Source: LMUY01 sp964244585 (GTDB taxonomy: Bacteria; Pseudomonadota; Alphaproteobacteria; Acetobacterales; Acetobacteraceae). From it: 64,000 nucleotides of DNA. The notes below the pieces were generated by a model. It saw only the letters and a list, made by a program, of their open reading frames with translations, was not told the DNA's origin and did not search any database. Both the position numbers and the translations under genes were made by a program. The DNA lies in assembly GCA_964244585.1 (NCBI GenBank), contig CAXTJM010000002.1, positions 1-64,000 on the forward strand. Direction: 5' to 3'. Positions 31,521 through 41,767 of the stretch are shown here, in pieces (position 1 is the first letter of the stretch; each line of letters opens with the position of its first letter).

Positions 31521-34500
31521 GTGTTCGCCAGCGCCGCCGCATTCCTGTCCGACCACGAGGTGCTGGTACTGGTGGTGCTGGCGCTGCTCGGGCTGCTGGC
31601 GGTCATCGGCGTGGTGCTGGTCCTGCGCCGCGGCAGCGCCAAGGCGCCGGCCGCCCCGCCGCCGCAGGCAGAGCCGCCGGCAGACCCCGGGACGGATGCG
31701 GGCGACCGGGTGCCGGCCGCATCCTGGCGCGAAACCCAGCGCGGGTTCCGCCGCGGCTTGCGGATGTACCGCCAGCAGGTCGCCGGGTCGCGCGACATGA
31801 CGCTGGCGCCCTGGTACGTGGTGCTCGGCCCGGAAGGGGCGGGCAAGACCACGCTGCTTGCCGGGCTGGACGGGATCAGGGATGCCGAGGAGGCGGCCAC
31901 CCAGGGGGCGAGCTGCGGCTGGCGTTTCTTCGACGATGCGGTGGTGCTGGACGTCGCGGGCCCTGCCGTGCTGCGGGCCGATGGCGGCAGGCCCGGCAAC
32001 GGGGCATGGCGTGCCTTCCTGGCGGCCTTGCGCCGGGCCCGCCCGGCCTACCCGGCCGATGCGGTGGTGCTCGTGCTGCCGGCCACCGGGCTGGTGGATG
32101 CCTCCGGCGCGCCGCTCGCCGCCGCGGCCAATTCCGCCCGCATCCTGTCGGACAAGTTGTGGCAGGCGCAACGCGTGCTGGGGCTGACGCTGCCGGTCTA
32201 CGTCGTGGTCACCAAGTGCGACCTGATCCCCAGCTTCCACACCTTTGCCGGCGTGCTGCCGCCGCGCATGCGCGACAGCATCTTCGGCTGGACCAACCCG
32301 AACCCGTTGGACATGGCATACCGGACCGACTGGATCGACGCGGCGTTTGGCGGCTTGCGCGCCGACCTGCTGCGGACGCAGGTGGAGCTGTTCGCCGAGG
32401 ATCCCCATCCGGACATTGCCGACGAGCTGTTCCGCTTCCCGGCCCAGTTCGGCCTGCTGAAGGAGCCGCTGCGGGCGCAGCTGGACATCGTCTTCCGCCG
32501 CACCGCCTTCCAGGAAGCGTTGATGCTGCGCGGCATCTACTTCACGGGCATGGTCGCGTCCGTGACCGAGGAGAACTGGTCCGGGGCCGAGGCTGCCGGG
32601 CCGGTGGGGTTCGACATGGCCCTGCCGGGCTATGCCGCGACCGCGCTCGCCAGCCCGGTGATCGATGAAGCCGGCCAGCCCACCCTGCCGGGGTCGGACG
32701 CCCAGGTCGCGTTCAGCCGCGACCTCTTCGCCACGCGCATTTTCAAGGAGCGCAACCTCGCCCGGCTCAGCAGCCGCTACAAGTTCGAGCGGGACCGGAT
32801 CGAGTTGGCCTGGCAGGTCGGCACGGCCTGTGCCGCGCTGCTGGCGGTCGCGCTGTTCATCGCCGGCGTGTCCGGCACGGGCGGGTTGCGCGACGGGTTC
32901 CTGCCGGCCTTGTCGCGCGTGCCGGAGCAGATGCGGGCCATCGGCGGGTCGGCGGGCCGCGCCGGAGCGGTCGAGGACCTGCAACGATCCTACTCCCGGA
33001 TGGACGAGGATTGGAGCAGCCCGCCTTGGCCGCCCTCGCTCGTCAGCGGGCTGGAACGGCGCGTCGCGACGGCCTTGTCGGTGGGCTACAACCGGATCGT
33101 CATGGGGGCGGTGCGCGACAACCTGGTCCAGCGCCTGGCCGCGTTGGGAGAGGATGCCAGCGACCCGGTGGCGGACGAGTCCGAGTTCGGCGGGCTGCGC
33201 GACTTCCTGGGGCAGGCCGTGCTGCTGGAGCGCTACGCCGGGGTGTTCGATTCGGTGGCCGGCACGCCCGACCTGACCGGCGTGCCGGAAATGGTGAAGT
33301 GGACGACGGGCGTGGACCTGTCGCCCGAGTTCATGCGGCGGGCGGCGACGCTGGGCTTCACCCAGGCGCCCAGCAACCGCGCGCTGGATGGGGCCTCGTT
33401 GGACGCCGTCTTGCGGCCGATCGCGTTGGCCGACTACCGCGCCCGCGCCTCGGCCCGGCTGGACCGGCTGATGACGGGCTTCATCGACCATATGGGCGTC
33501 GGCAGCGACAGCATGGGCCAGCTTCGCGATGTCGGTCTGTCCATCGATGCGGCCGCGCGCCAGGACCCAGCCGCCGGGACCGGCGCGGCGTGGGAGGCGG
33601 TGCTTCGCGGCTTGCGGTCGGTCGGCACGGGCTTCAGCGCGTCGGACAAGGTCGTTCTGCGCAACGGCGTCGATTTCGGCCCCGACCTGCAACCCTTGCT
33701 GGACCTGGTCGGCAGTTCCGCACTGTTCGGTCCGGACACCCGGGCCCGGCTGGCGGGCCGCCTGCGCGCCGCCGTCAAGAACGCGCAGCCACAGTACCAG
33801 CCCATCGATACCGCCATCGGCAGCCTTGCCACCGTCGACATGGGGCGTAACCAGGTCGTCCTCTCGGGCATCTCGCAGTCGCTGCAATCGGCCTTGCAGG
33901 GCCTGTTCGCCCACGGCTTCATGGCAGCCCGGTCGCAGGATCCGGGCACCCCGCTCGCCGGCGCCGCCACGCGCTGGGACGTGACGCGGCTGGAGGGGGC
34001 GTCGGCGCTGGCGGATGATTTCGCCCTGTTCCGGGTGCGCGACCTGCAATCCTTTCCGCGGGCGCTGCAGCCGAGCATCCTGGCCGCCGCGCAAGGCCGG
34101 TTGCGGGACAACCTGCTGGCGCGGGTGAGGCAGGCGCAGGTCGCGATCGCACCCGGCGACACGGACCTGCAAGGCACCGTGCGGGCGGAGGTCAGCGCGG
34201 CGCCGGTGCTGAACAACATCGCGCGCAGCCTGGCGGAGGCCACCATGCCGGCCGACGCCGCCGCGGTCGGCGCGGCGCTTGGCAGCAGCGCCGCCGCGTT
34301 GATGGCGCAGGTGGATGGCGCGCTCGAGTCGGGCCAGTTCTTCAGCGTGGGCCGGGCGCGGCCGGGCCTGTGGGACAATGGCCGGCTGGACGTGGCCGGC
34401 CTGTTCGGCGTGCCGACGCTGGGCGCGGTGGGCGACCTGATGACGGACCAGCGGCAAGCCGTCACCAGCCTGGTCCGCGACGACGCCCAGCCGCTGCTCG

Positions 34501-35651
34501 CGATCATCGCCGCCAATCCTGCCGGACGCGCGGCGCAGCCTGCGCTGGTGGACAAATGGGCGCGCCTGTCGGCCGATGTCGGGCGGCCCGGCGACAACCG
34601 GCCGGACAGCGCGGCCAACCGGCTGGTGTCCTTCGTCCGTGCCGAGCTGCCGGACATCGACCTCGGCACCTGCCGGGCAAGCATGTCCAAGGCGATCGCG
34701 GGCGCCGCCACGGACTGGTTCTCCGGCAGGCTCGTCTCGATCGCACAGGCCGTCGCGGCCAGTTGCAACGACGTGCTCGGGCAGCAGGCCAGCACCGGCT
34801 ACCGTGCCGTGGCCGCGTCGTTCAACCAGTTGCTAGCCGGGCGCTATCCCTTCAGCGCGTTGGAGGACCGTATCGCCCGTCCGGCCACGGCGACCGGGCT
34901 GGGGGAGTTCTTCCAGGTGTTCGACCGGGAGGCGCCCGGCATCCTGTCGGCGTACCAGGCCAAAGGCGGCTTGGACGAGACATCCCGCCGCATTGCGGAG
35001 TTCATGGCGCAGATGGCCCGGGTGCGGGCCTTCACGGCGTCCCTGGTTCCCGGGCCGGACAACGGAGCGCCATCGTTGAAGGTGGATGCCGGGTTCCGCG
35101 CCCACGGCCTGGCCGAGCGTGGATCGCGTGAGATCATCGATTGGCAGTTGCTGATCGGCCTGGACCGCAGCACGAACTTCCAGCCGGCGACCCTCACCTG
35201 GCGGCCCGGCGACCCCGTGCAGGTGAAGCTGCGCTGGGCCAAGGACGGGTTCGTTCGGCCCGTGGACGCGCCGGGCGGCGTGGTGGACGCGGCGGACCGC
35301 AGCGTGACCTACCGCATGGACGGCCCGTGGGCGCTGATCGCGTTGCTGCAACGGTTCGGCGAAGGGCCGGCCCTGATCGGGACGCAGCTCGCCTTCGACG
35401 CGGTGGTGCGGACCACCCTGCCGGACCCGGCGCGCAAGCAGGCCGGGTCCGGGCCGGACCTGCTGGATAGCGGCACCCCATCGGTCCAGGCGCGGGTATA
35501 CATCGATATCGGCGTCTCGGCCGCGTCGCGCACCGGGCCGGATGGCAAACCGCTCCCGGAAGGACGATTGCAGATGCCCGTGTTTCCGGTCGTGGCCCCG
35601 TCCGAGGGCCTGCCCGCCTATTCCTACGGGTCGGGACGGCGGCGGCCATGA
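31521..35651 (+). CDS. tssM: T6SS inner-membrane protein TssM (IcmF)
   Basis: 1376 residues, GTG start six bases after tssL with CGGGGG before it. Two N-terminal membrane segments are compressed into one long hydrophobic stretch (residues 13-36); the cytoplasmic NTPase domain has Walker A GPEGAGKTT near 103 and DVAGPAVL in the switch region; a third membrane helix lies near 435 (AALLAVALFIAGVSG). The rest is periplasmic, ending with the beta domain that contacts TssJ (WRPGDPVQVKLRWAKDG). It scaffolds the envelope complex. Length is slightly above the usual 1100-1300. Confidence 0.93.
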   Translation: MFASAAAFLSDHEVLVLVVLALLGLLAVIGVVLVLRRGSAKAPAAPPPQAEPPADPGTDAGDRVPAASWRETQRGFRRGLRMYRQQVAGSRDMTLAPWYVVLGPEGAGKTTLLAGLDGIRDAEEAATQGASCGWRFFDDAVVLDVAGPAVLRADGGRPGNGAWRAFLAALRRARPAYPADAVVLVLPATGLVDASGAPLAAAANSARILSDKLWQAQRVLGLTLPVYVVVTKCDLIPSFHTFAGVLPPRMRDSIFGWTNPNPLDMAYRTDWIDAAFGGLRADLLRTQVELFAEDPHPDIADELFRFPAQFGLLKEPLRAQLDIVFRRTAFQEALMLRGIYFTGMVASVTEENWSGAEAAGPVGFDMALPGYAATALASPVIDEAGQPTLPGSDAQVAFSRDLFATRIFKERNLARLSSRYKFERDRIELAWQVGTACAALLAVALFIAGVSGTGGLRDGFLPALSRVPEQMRAIGGSAGRAGAVEDLQRSYSRMDEDWSSPPWPPSLVSGLERRVATALSVGYNRIVMGAVRDNLVQRLAALGEDASDPVADESEFGGLRDFLGQAVLLERYAGVFDSVAGTPDLTGVPEMVKWTTGVDLSPEFMRRAATLGFTQAPSNRALDGASLDAVLRPIALADYRARASARLDRLMTGFIDHMGVGSDSMGQLRDVGLSIDAAARQDPAAGTGAAWEAVLRGLRSVGTGFSASDKVVLRNGVDFGPDLQPLLDLVGSSALFGPDTRARLAGRLRAAVKNAQPQYQPIDTAIGSLATVDMGRNQVVLSGISQSLQSALQGLFAHGFMAARSQDPGTPLAGAATRWDVTRLEGASALADDFALFRVRDLQSFPRALQPSILAAAQGRLRDNLLARVRQAQVAIAPGDTDLQGTVRAEVSAAPVLNNIARSLAEATMPADAAAVGAALGSSAAALMAQVDGALESGQFFSVGRARPGLWDNGRLDVAGLFGVPTLGAVGDLMTDQRQAVTSLVRDDAQPLLAIIAANPAGRAAQPALVDKWARLSADVGRPGDNRPDSAANRLVSFVRAELPDIDLGTCRASMSKAIAGAATDWFSGRLVSIAQAVAASCNDVLGQQASTGYRAVAASFNQLLAGRYPFSALEDRIARPATATGLGEFFQVFDREAPGILSAYQAKGGLDETSRRIAEFMAQMARVRAFTASLVPGPDNGAPSLKVDAGFRAHGLAERGSREIIDWQLLIGLDRSTNFQPATLTWRPGDPVQVKLRWAKDGFVRPVDAPGGVVDAADRSVTYRMDGPWALIALLQRFGEGPALIGTQLAFDAVVRTTLPDPARKQAGSGPDLLDSGTPSVQARVYIDIGVSAASRTGPDGKPLPEGRLQMPVFPVVAPSEGLPAYSYGSGRRRP

Positions 35652-36766
35652 CCGAGGGCGCTCAGGACATGGTCTCGCCGCCGGATCCGCTGCTGGCACC
35701 CATTCCCGGCAACGGCGGCGGGGCAGGCGAGGATCTGCGCTACGACCCCGTGTTCGACCTGATCCAGGAAGCCCGGCGGGAGGACGACACCACCACGCCG
35801 CAGGGTATCTGGACGACGAAGGTCAAACGGGCCGACTGGGCCGCGGTCCGGGCCGAAACCGAAACCGTGCTGCGGACGCGCAGCAAGGATCTGCAGGTCG
35901 CGGCTTGGCTGCTGGAGGCGTGGCTGCAAATCGACGGCATGTCCGGGCTGACCCGCGGGCTGCGCCTGCTCACCTCGCTCAGCCTGCAATTCTGGCCGGT
36001 GCTGCATCCCGGCAATACCGAGGACGACCCGGAGGTGAGGCTGGCGCCGTTCTTCTGGCTGGAAGCCAAACTGCCCGCCCGAATCGCGACGGTTCCGTTG
36101 ACGCTGGATGAGGGCAGCGATGCGCCGGCGCTGTCCTGGCAGGATTTCCAGGCGGCGCAACGATTGGAGCAGATCGCCACGACGGCGAAGGCCGACCGCG
36201 ACCAGGCGGTGGCCGACGGAGTGCCGACGCTGGCCCGCTTCGATGCGGCCGTGCGCGCCACGCCCGACACCCTGTTCGAACGGTTGGGCGCCGACCTACG
36301 CTCCGCCGCGGATTCGTTGCAGGCGCTCGGGGCGACGCTCGACCAGCTCTGCGGGCCCGACTCGCCGAGCTTCTCCGGCATCGAGCGCACGATCGACCTG
36401 CTGTCCCACTTCGTCCGCCGCACCCTGGCCGACCGGGGGTTCAACCCGCCGCCCATGGCTGCCGCCGCGCAGGCGCGCACCATCGGCCAACCGGACGAAG
36501 GTGCCGGGCAGCTTGCCGAACGCCCGGCCGTGATCATGCCGCCCCGCTCCGCCGGCCCGATCGCCTCGCGTGAGCAGGCCTACCGGTTGCTTGCCGAAGT
36601 GGCCGACTACCTGTCCCGCGCCGAGCCCCATAGCCCCACTCCCTATTTGCTGCGCCGGGCGGTCAGTTGGGGCCGGATGAGCCTTCCCGAACTGCTCCAG
36701 GAGTTGATGGAGGACGATGGCGGACGGCGCACCGTGCAAAAATTGCTGCGCATGCCGGAAGAGTAG
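35648..36766 (+). CDS. tssA: T6SS protein TssA (ImpA family)
   Basis: 372 residues, ATG overlapping the tssM stop. N-terminal ImpA domain: LLAPIPGNGGGAGEDLRYDP, then WTTKVKRADWAAVRAETETV and the TRGLRLLTSLSLQFWPVLHP helix. The C-terminal third (SREQAYRLLAEVADYLSRAE, PHSPTPYLLRRAVSWGRMSL) is the short TssA type seen in imp-class systems. It coordinates baseplate, tube and sheath priming or sheath-end capping. An 83-bp gap to tssB contains AAGGAGG. Confidence 0.9.
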   Translation: MTEGAQDMVSPPDPLLAPIPGNGGGAGEDLRYDPVFDLIQEARREDDTTTPQGIWTTKVKRADWAAVRAETETVLRTRSKDLQVAAWLLEAWLQIDGMSGLTRGLRLLTSLSLQFWPVLHPGNTEDDPEVRLAPFFWLEAKLPARIATVPLTLDEGSDAPALSWQDFQAAQRLEQIATTAKADRDQAVADGVPTLARFDAAVRATPDTLFERLGADLRSAADSLQALGATLDQLCGPDSPSFSGIERTIDLLSHFVRRTLADRGFNPPPMAAAAQARTIGQPDEGAGQLAERPAVIMPPRSAGPIASREQAYRLLAEVADYLSRAEPHSPTPYLLRRAVSWGRMSLPELLQELMEDDGGRRTVQKLLRMPEE

Positions 36767-36849
36767 CATCGTGGCGGCTCTCGCATCTTCTCATCGCAGA
36801 CCGTTGCCGCTAAAGAAGGATCGGCAGACCGCGTCCCAAGGAGGCCGAC

Positions 36850-37380
36850 ATGAGTGAAAGCACGCAAAAGAAGCTTGATCGTGTGCGGCGTCCGCGCGTG
36901 CAGATCACCTACGATGTCGAAACCGGCGGCGCGACCGAGATGAAGGAGCTGCCGTTCGTGGTCGGCATCATGGCCGATTTGTCCGGCAAGCCGGCGACGC
37001 CGCTGCCGAAGCTCAAGGACCGCAAGTTCGTCGAGATCGACCGCGACAATTTCAACGACGTGATGGCCTCGGTGGCGCCCCGCTTGGCTTACCAGGTTCC
37101 TAATACACTTCAGGGCGACGGCAGCCGGCTGAACGTCGCCCTGCACTTCCAGGAGCTGGAGGATTTCAACCCGGCCAACGTCATCAAGCAGATCGGGCCG
37201 CTGGCTAAGCTGTACGAGGCCCGCCGGCGGCTGAGCGATCTGTTGACCAAGCTGGACGGCAATGACGAACTGGACGCGCTGTTGACGGACGTGATCGCCA
37301 GTACCGAGCAGCAGGATGAGTTGCGCCGGGAACTGGGCACGGAGGCCCCGTCCGAGCCGCCCCCTGCGGAAAGCGAGTAA
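36850..37380 (+). CDS. tssB: T6SS contractile sheath small subunit TssB
   Basis: 176 residues with an AAGGAGG site seven bases before the ATG. Sheath small-subunit blocks: RVQITYDVETGGATEMKELP, LPFVVGIMADLSGKP, KFVEIDRDNFNDVMASVAPR and FQELEDFNPANVIKQIGPL. It co-assembles with TssC into the helical sheath. The tail is acidic and Pro-rich. Confidence 0.95.
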   Translation: MSESTQKKLDRVRRPRVQITYDVETGGATEMKELPFVVGIMADLSGKPATPLPKLKDRKFVEIDRDNFNDVMASVAPRLAYQVPNTLQGDGSRLNVALHFQELEDFNPANVIKQIGPLAKLYEARRRLSDLLTKLDGNDELDALLTDVIASTEQQDELRRELGTEAPSEPPPAESE

Positions 37381-37436
37381 GCGCCATGGCCCGTACCCCC
37401 AGGACACCAGGCGCCAGCGGCCACGAGGAGAGTCAG

Positions 37437-38912
37437 ATGGCGACGGACACCATGGCTTCGGCAGAGACGTCGGTCACGACGGCCTCTGCGCTTGACCGCA
37501 TCATCCACGAGGGCCGGATGGTGGTTGACGAAAGCCAGGCGCCGTATGCGCGCGGGTTGGTGGCGGAATTCGTCAACCAGGTTGTCGAGCAGGGCGACGC
37601 CACCCCCGGCAATGTCGTCGATGCGATCAACCTGCGGATCGCCCAGATCGACCAACTCATCACCGAGCAGATGAACGCCGTCATCCACGCGCCGGAATTC
37701 AAGGCGCTGGAGGCGAGCTGGTGCGGCATGTCGTACCTCGTGCAGAACACCGAGACGAGCACGCGTCTGAAGCTGCGGGTGTTGAACACGTCGAAGGCCG
37801 ACCTCCTGCGCGACCTGGAAAAGGCCGTCGAGTTCGACCAGAGCGCCCTGTTCAAGATGATCTACGAGGAGGAATACGGCACGTTCGGCGGTGCGCCCTA
37901 CGGCCTGCTGGTGGGCGATTACGAGTTCGGCCGCCATCCGCAGGATATCGGCCTACTGGAAAAGCTGTCCAACGTCGCGGCGGCCGCGCATGCACCGTTC
38001 ATTTCCGCCGCGTCGCCGAAGATGTTCGGGCTGGAGAGCCTGACGGACCTCACGGGTCCGCGCGATCTGGCGAAAATCTTCGAGACGGCCGACATGGTGA
38101 AGTGGCGGTCGTTCCGCAACTCGGAGGATTCGCGCTACGTCGCACTGGCCTTGCCGCACATGCTGCTGCGCCTGCCCTATGGTCCGGACACCAAGCCGGT
38201 CGACGGGATGGATTTCGTCGAGAGCGTGACCGGCAACGACCATTCCAAATACCTGTGGGGCAACGCGGCCTGGGCGCTGGCCGCGCGAGTCACCGATGCG
38301 TTCGCCAAGCACTCCTGGTGTGCCGCCATCCGCGGCGTGGAAGGCGGCGGCAAGGTCGAGGGCTTGCCGACGCACAGCTTCCAGTCGGACGAGGGCGACA
38401 TTGCCCTGAAGTGCCCGACCGAGATCGCCATCACCGACCGGCGCGAGAAGGAGCTGAGCGACCTCGGCTTCATCTCGCTCGTGCATTGCAAGAACACCGA
38501 CTATGCTGCCTTCTTCGGCGGGCAGACCGCGAATAAGCCGAAGGTGTACGACACCAACGAGGCGAATGCGAACGCCCGCATCTCCTCCGTCCTGCCCTAC
38601 GTGCTCGCGTCGTCGCGTTTCGCGCACTACATCAAGGTGATGATGCGCGACAAGATCGGCAGCTTCATGACCCGCGCCAATGTCGACGTCTACCTGAACA
38701 ACTGGATGTCGAACTACATCCTGCTGTCGGACGAAGGCTCGCAGAACGAGAAGGCGCGTTACCCGCTGCGCGATGGCCGGGTGGACGTGACAGAGGTGCC
38801 CGGCCGCCCCGGTTCGTACCGGGCCACCGTGTTCCTGCGGCCGCATTTCCAGTTGGAGGAGTTGTCGGCTTCGATCCGCCTGGTGGCGGATCTGCCGGCT
38901 GCGGCGGGTTAG
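37437..38912 (+). CDS. tssC: T6SS contractile sheath large subunit TssC
   Basis: 491 residues from the ATG at 37437, preceded by GAGGAGAG; an in-frame ATG at 37386 would add 17 poorly conserved residues. Landmarks: EFKALEASWCGMSYLVQNTE, VGDYEFGRHPQDIGLLEKLS, EDSRYVALALPHMLLRLPYG, then WGNAAWALAARVTDAF, CKNTDYAAFFGGQT and the C-terminal YLNNWMSNYILLSDEGSQNE. It forms the outer body of the sheath, recycled by TssH. No frame problems. Confidence 0.95.
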   Translation: MATDTMASAETSVTTASALDRIIHEGRMVVDESQAPYARGLVAEFVNQVVEQGDATPGNVVDAINLRIAQIDQLITEQMNAVIHAPEFKALEASWCGMSYLVQNTETSTRLKLRVLNTSKADLLRDLEKAVEFDQSALFKMIYEEEYGTFGGAPYGLLVGDYEFGRHPQDIGLLEKLSNVAAAAHAPFISAASPKMFGLESLTDLTGPRDLAKIFETADMVKWRSFRNSEDSRYVALALPHMLLRLPYGPDTKPVDGMDFVESVTGNDHSKYLWGNAAWALAARVTDAFAKHSWCAAIRGVEGGGKVEGLPTHSFQSDEGDIALKCPTEIAITDRREKELSDLGFISLVHCKNTDYAAFFGGQTANKPKVYDTNEANANARISSVLPYVLASSRFAHYIKVMMRDKIGSFMTRANVDVYLNNWMSNYILLSDEGSQNEKARYPLRDGRVDVTEVPGRPGSYRATVFLRPHFQLEELSASIRLVADLPAAAG

Positions 38913-38954
38913 CCTGGATACGACACGAACGACATCTTAGCAGAAGGTAGCAGC

Positions 38955-39446
38955 ATGGCCGACATTATCTTGGACCTGCCGGGCATCGTTGGCGAGAGTC
39001 CCTTCGACGGGGTTTATAAGACGAAAATCCCCGTGCAGAGCATGTCGCTCAACGCTGCACAGGAGATGGATACCTCCCGCTCGCAGACCCGCACCATCCA
39101 TACGGTGAACGTCGAGGACCTGTCGATCACGCGGCTCTACGACCTGTCATCCACGCCGATCCTGGACGCATTGATTTCGGGCAAGTCGTTCCCGACGTCT
39201 TCCATCTACGTGCTGAAGGCGCTCGGGGTGGACAACAAGGGCTTCGACTGGTTCGTCAAGATCGACCTGGAAGACACCTTGATCGGGTCGGTGAACACTA
39301 GCTTCAGCGACAGCGAGATCACCGAGGAGATCACGCTGAACTTCACGAAGATGACGATCAACTACCGCCAGCAGATCCAGACCGGCGCCATCAAGGGCAG
39401 CAACACCACCAATTACGACCGCTTCAGTGGCAAGAAGATCGCCTAG
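38955..39446 (+). CDS. hcp: T6SS tube protein Hcp (TssD)
   Basis: 163 residues. ADIILDLPGIVGESPFDGVY is the Hcp N-terminus; RSQTRTIHTVNVEDLSITRL and SEITEEITLNFTKMTINYRQ complete the barrel pattern. Hexamers stack to form the inner tube and carry small effectors. The gap to tssC has AGAAGG seven bases before the ATG. Confidence 0.94.
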   Translation: MADIILDLPGIVGESPFDGVYKTKIPVQSMSLNAAQEMDTSRSQTRTIHTVNVEDLSITRLYDLSSTPILDALISGKSFPTSSIYVLKALGVDNKGFDWFVKIDLEDTLIGSVNTSFSDSEITEEITLNFTKMTINYRQQIQTGAIKGSNTTNYDRFSGKKIA

Positions 39447-39460
39447 GCAGGCGAAGCCGC

Positions 39461-39934
39461 TTGGCCGATCCGCGCGTCGTCACAGGGGCCACCGCGCCCT
39501 TGTTCGACAGGTTGGTGGACCTGTCGCCGGCCGCGGTCGTGGAATTGGACGTGTTCCGCCACATGTCGGAGGACGATCTCAAGGCGTCCATCCTGCGGGA
39601 GGTGGAGCGGATCATCTCCACCAAGCGTCCCGTCGGCATCGAGGATGCGTTACGTGAGACGTCGCTTACCGTGCTCGAATACGGCGTTCCCGACGCGAGC
39701 GGGTTGTCGCCGTACGACACTTTCGCCCGCCGCCGCTATGGCAGGGCCATCGAACTCGCGATCAAGGCGTTCGAGCCGCGCCTGCGCAACCCCGCCGTGC
39801 GGGTCGAGCTGCGAAAGGACGGGCCGGCCAGCCTGGATATCGCCGTGTCCGGCACCATCCGGGCCGGCCGCTACGTGGAGGATGTCTGGTTCCCCATCCA
39901 TATCGCCGCCGAGGCTTTTGGCCGGCCTTCATAG
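39461..39934 (+). CDS. tssE: T6SS baseplate protein TssE (gp25-like)
   Basis: 157 residues from a TTG start, 14 bases after hcp. The gp25/lysozyme-related pattern is clear: MSEDDLKASILREVERIIST, ALRETSLTVLEYGVPDASGL, RAIELAIKAFEPRL and RAGRYVEDVWFPIHIA. It links sheath to baseplate wedges. A weak start codon may lower its level relative to hcp. Confidence 0.9.
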   Translation: MADPRVVTGATAPLFDRLVDLSPAAVVELDVFRHMSEDDLKASILREVERIISTKRPVGIEDALRETSLTVLEYGVPDASGLSPYDTFARRRYGRAIELAIKAFEPRLRNPAVRVELRKDGPASLDIAVSGTIRAGRYVEDVWFPIHIAAEAFGRPS

Positions 39935-39967
39935 CCGCTCCGATCGCGGCGCCTAGGGCGCGCGGCC

Positions 39968-41767
39968 GTGGCGTCCGATGAGCTGATCGACTACTACCAG
40001 CGCGAGCTGACGTACCTTCGCAAGACCGGGCTGGAATTCGCCCGGTCGTATCCCAAGGTCGCCCGCCGGCTGGAGCTTGGCCCGGACCAGAGCGAAGATC
40101 CCAACGTCGAGCGCCTGATCGAGGCCTTCGCCTTCCTGACCGGACGGTTGCAGCGCAACCTGGAAGCGGAGGTGCCGCGCCTCTCGGCCTCCTTGCTCAG
40201 CCTGGTGCAGCCCCATCTGGTGAACCCGGTACCCGCCCTGTCGGTCGCCCGGTTCGACATCGACCCCGCGCAGGGCAAGCTCAGCACCGGCTTCCTGCTG
40301 CCCCGCGCGACGCAGCTCTTCGCGCGCACCGAGAGCGACGTGATCTGCCGCTTCCGCACCTGCTACGACCTCACGCTGTGGCCATTGCGGATCGGCGAGG
40401 CGCTGGTGGAGTCGGTCGACCCGTACGACTTCCTCGACACCAGCGACGCGGCGGCGGTGCTCCGCATCCGGCTGGACGCGCTGGACGCACCGTTCGGCGA
40501 GCTGCCCATCAACGCCCTGCGGCTGTATCTGGATGGCGACGCGGCCCAGGCCAATGCCTTGCAGGAGTTGCTGCTGTCCGGCGTGCAGCGGGTCGTGTAT
40601 CTCGGGCCGGGTGGGGATCGCCGCATCGTGGCGGCGGAGGCGGCGCTGCGCCCGGTCGGGTTCGAGGCGGACGAGGCCGTGCTGCCGCATCCCGGCCACG
40701 CCCACCAGGCCTATCGGCTGATGCACGAGTATTTCTGCTTCCCGGAGAAGTTCCGCTTCATCGACCTGGCCATCCCGCCCGGGCTGGCCCGCGGCAAGAC
40801 GCTGGACGTGCTGCTGCTGCTGTCGGTGCCCCCGCGCCAGCGCCTCTCGATCGGGCCGGCCAGCTTCGCGCTGGGCTGCACGCCGGTGGCGAACCTGTTC
40901 ACCAAGGTGGCCGAGCCGATCCGGGTGCAGAACCGGCAGACCGAATACCGCGTGGTCGGCGACTACCGGCGCGAGCGGACGACGGAGGTGCACAGCGTCA
41001 CCGCCGTCTCCGGCCTGAACGTCGAAACCGGGCAGGTCCTGGAATACCGGCCGTTCTTCTCCTTCGACCATGCCGCCTCGATCGACGGGGCCAAGGCGTT
41101 CTGGACCATCCACCGCGACCTGACGGGCCGGCCGGACCTGCCCGGCACGGACATGACGATCGGCTTCCTGGACCTGAACGCGCAGCCGGCATTGCCCCCC
41201 ACCCAGACCGTGACGGTCGAGACGCTCTGCACCAACCGCACCCTGGCCGAGCAGGTGCCGGCCGGCGCGCGGCTGCGGATCGAGCGCGAGGCTCCCTTGG
41301 CCCGCATCGTGCTGCTGCAGAAGCCCACGCCGCCCCGGGCGCCGCCCACCGGGGGTGAAACCCTGTGGCGGCTGGTGTCGCACCTGTCGCTCAACTACCT
41401 GTCGCTCCAGGACGGGGCGGAAGGCCTGAATGCCCTGCGCGAAATCCTGCGGCTGCACACGCCGGCGGGCGATGCGGCGGCGGAGCAGCAGGTGCAGGGA
41501 TTGCGGAGCCTGTCCTGCCGCCCCGGCCTGCACCGCATCGGCACCGACGCCTGGCGCGGGTTCTGCCGCGGGATCGAGGTGACGGCCGAGCTGGACGAGC
41601 GGCGCTTCGTGGGCGGCAACCCGCTCCTGTTCGCGGCGGTGCTGGACCGGTTCCTGGGCATGTATACCAGCCTCAACTCGTTCACCCGGCTCAGGGTGGT
41701 CTCCTCACAGCGGAGCGGCACATGGAAGGTTTGGCCACCCCGGTCGGGCACCCGGCCGGTCCTCTAG
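39968..41767 (+). CDS. tssF: T6SS baseplate protein TssF
   Basis: 599 residues, GTG start 33 bases after tssE. The N-terminus DELIDYYQRELTYLRKTGLE, then SEDPNVERLIEAFAFLTGRL, and LMHEYFCFPEKFRFIDLAIP are defining TssF blocks; FRGIEVTAELDERRFVGGNP (here FCRGIEVTAELDERRFVGGN) and LDRFLGMYTSLNSFTRL mark the end. Two copies with TssG form each wedge. Its 3' end overlaps tssG by 46 bases. Confidence 0.94.
   Translation: MASDELIDYYQRELTYLRKTGLEFARSYPKVARRLELGPDQSEDPNVERLIEAFAFLTGRLQRNLEAEVPRLSASLLSLVQPHLVNPVPALSVARFDIDPAQGKLSTGFLLPRATQLFARTESDVICRFRTCYDLTLWPLRIGEALVESVDPYDFLDTSDAAAVLRIRLDALDAPFGELPINALRLYLDGDAAQANALQELLLSGVQRVVYLGPGGDRRIVAAEAALRPVGFEADEAVLPHPGHAHQAYRLMHEYFCFPEKFRFIDLAIPPGLARGKTLDVLLLLSVPPRQRLSIGPASFALGCTPVANLFTKVAEPIRVQNRQTEYRVVGDYRRERTTEVHSVTAVSGLNVETGQVLEYRPFFSFDHAASIDGAKAFWTIHRDLTGRPDLPGTDMTIGFLDLNAQPALPPTQTVTVETLCTNRTLAEQVPAGARLRIEREAPLARIVLLQKPTPPRAPPTGGETLWRLVSHLSLNYLSLQDGAEGLNALREILRLHTPAGDAAAEQQVQGLRSLSCRPGLHRIGTDAWRGFCRGIEVTAELDERRFVGGNPLLFAAVLDRFLGMYTSLNSFTRLRVVSSQRSGTWKVWPPRSGTRPVL

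Noticed and set aside
30645..34457. A 1270-codon minus-strand open frame
   Set aside because: It covers tssL and tssM antisense, with His/Gln/Arg-rich low-complexity content; the plus-strand genes are unmistakable.
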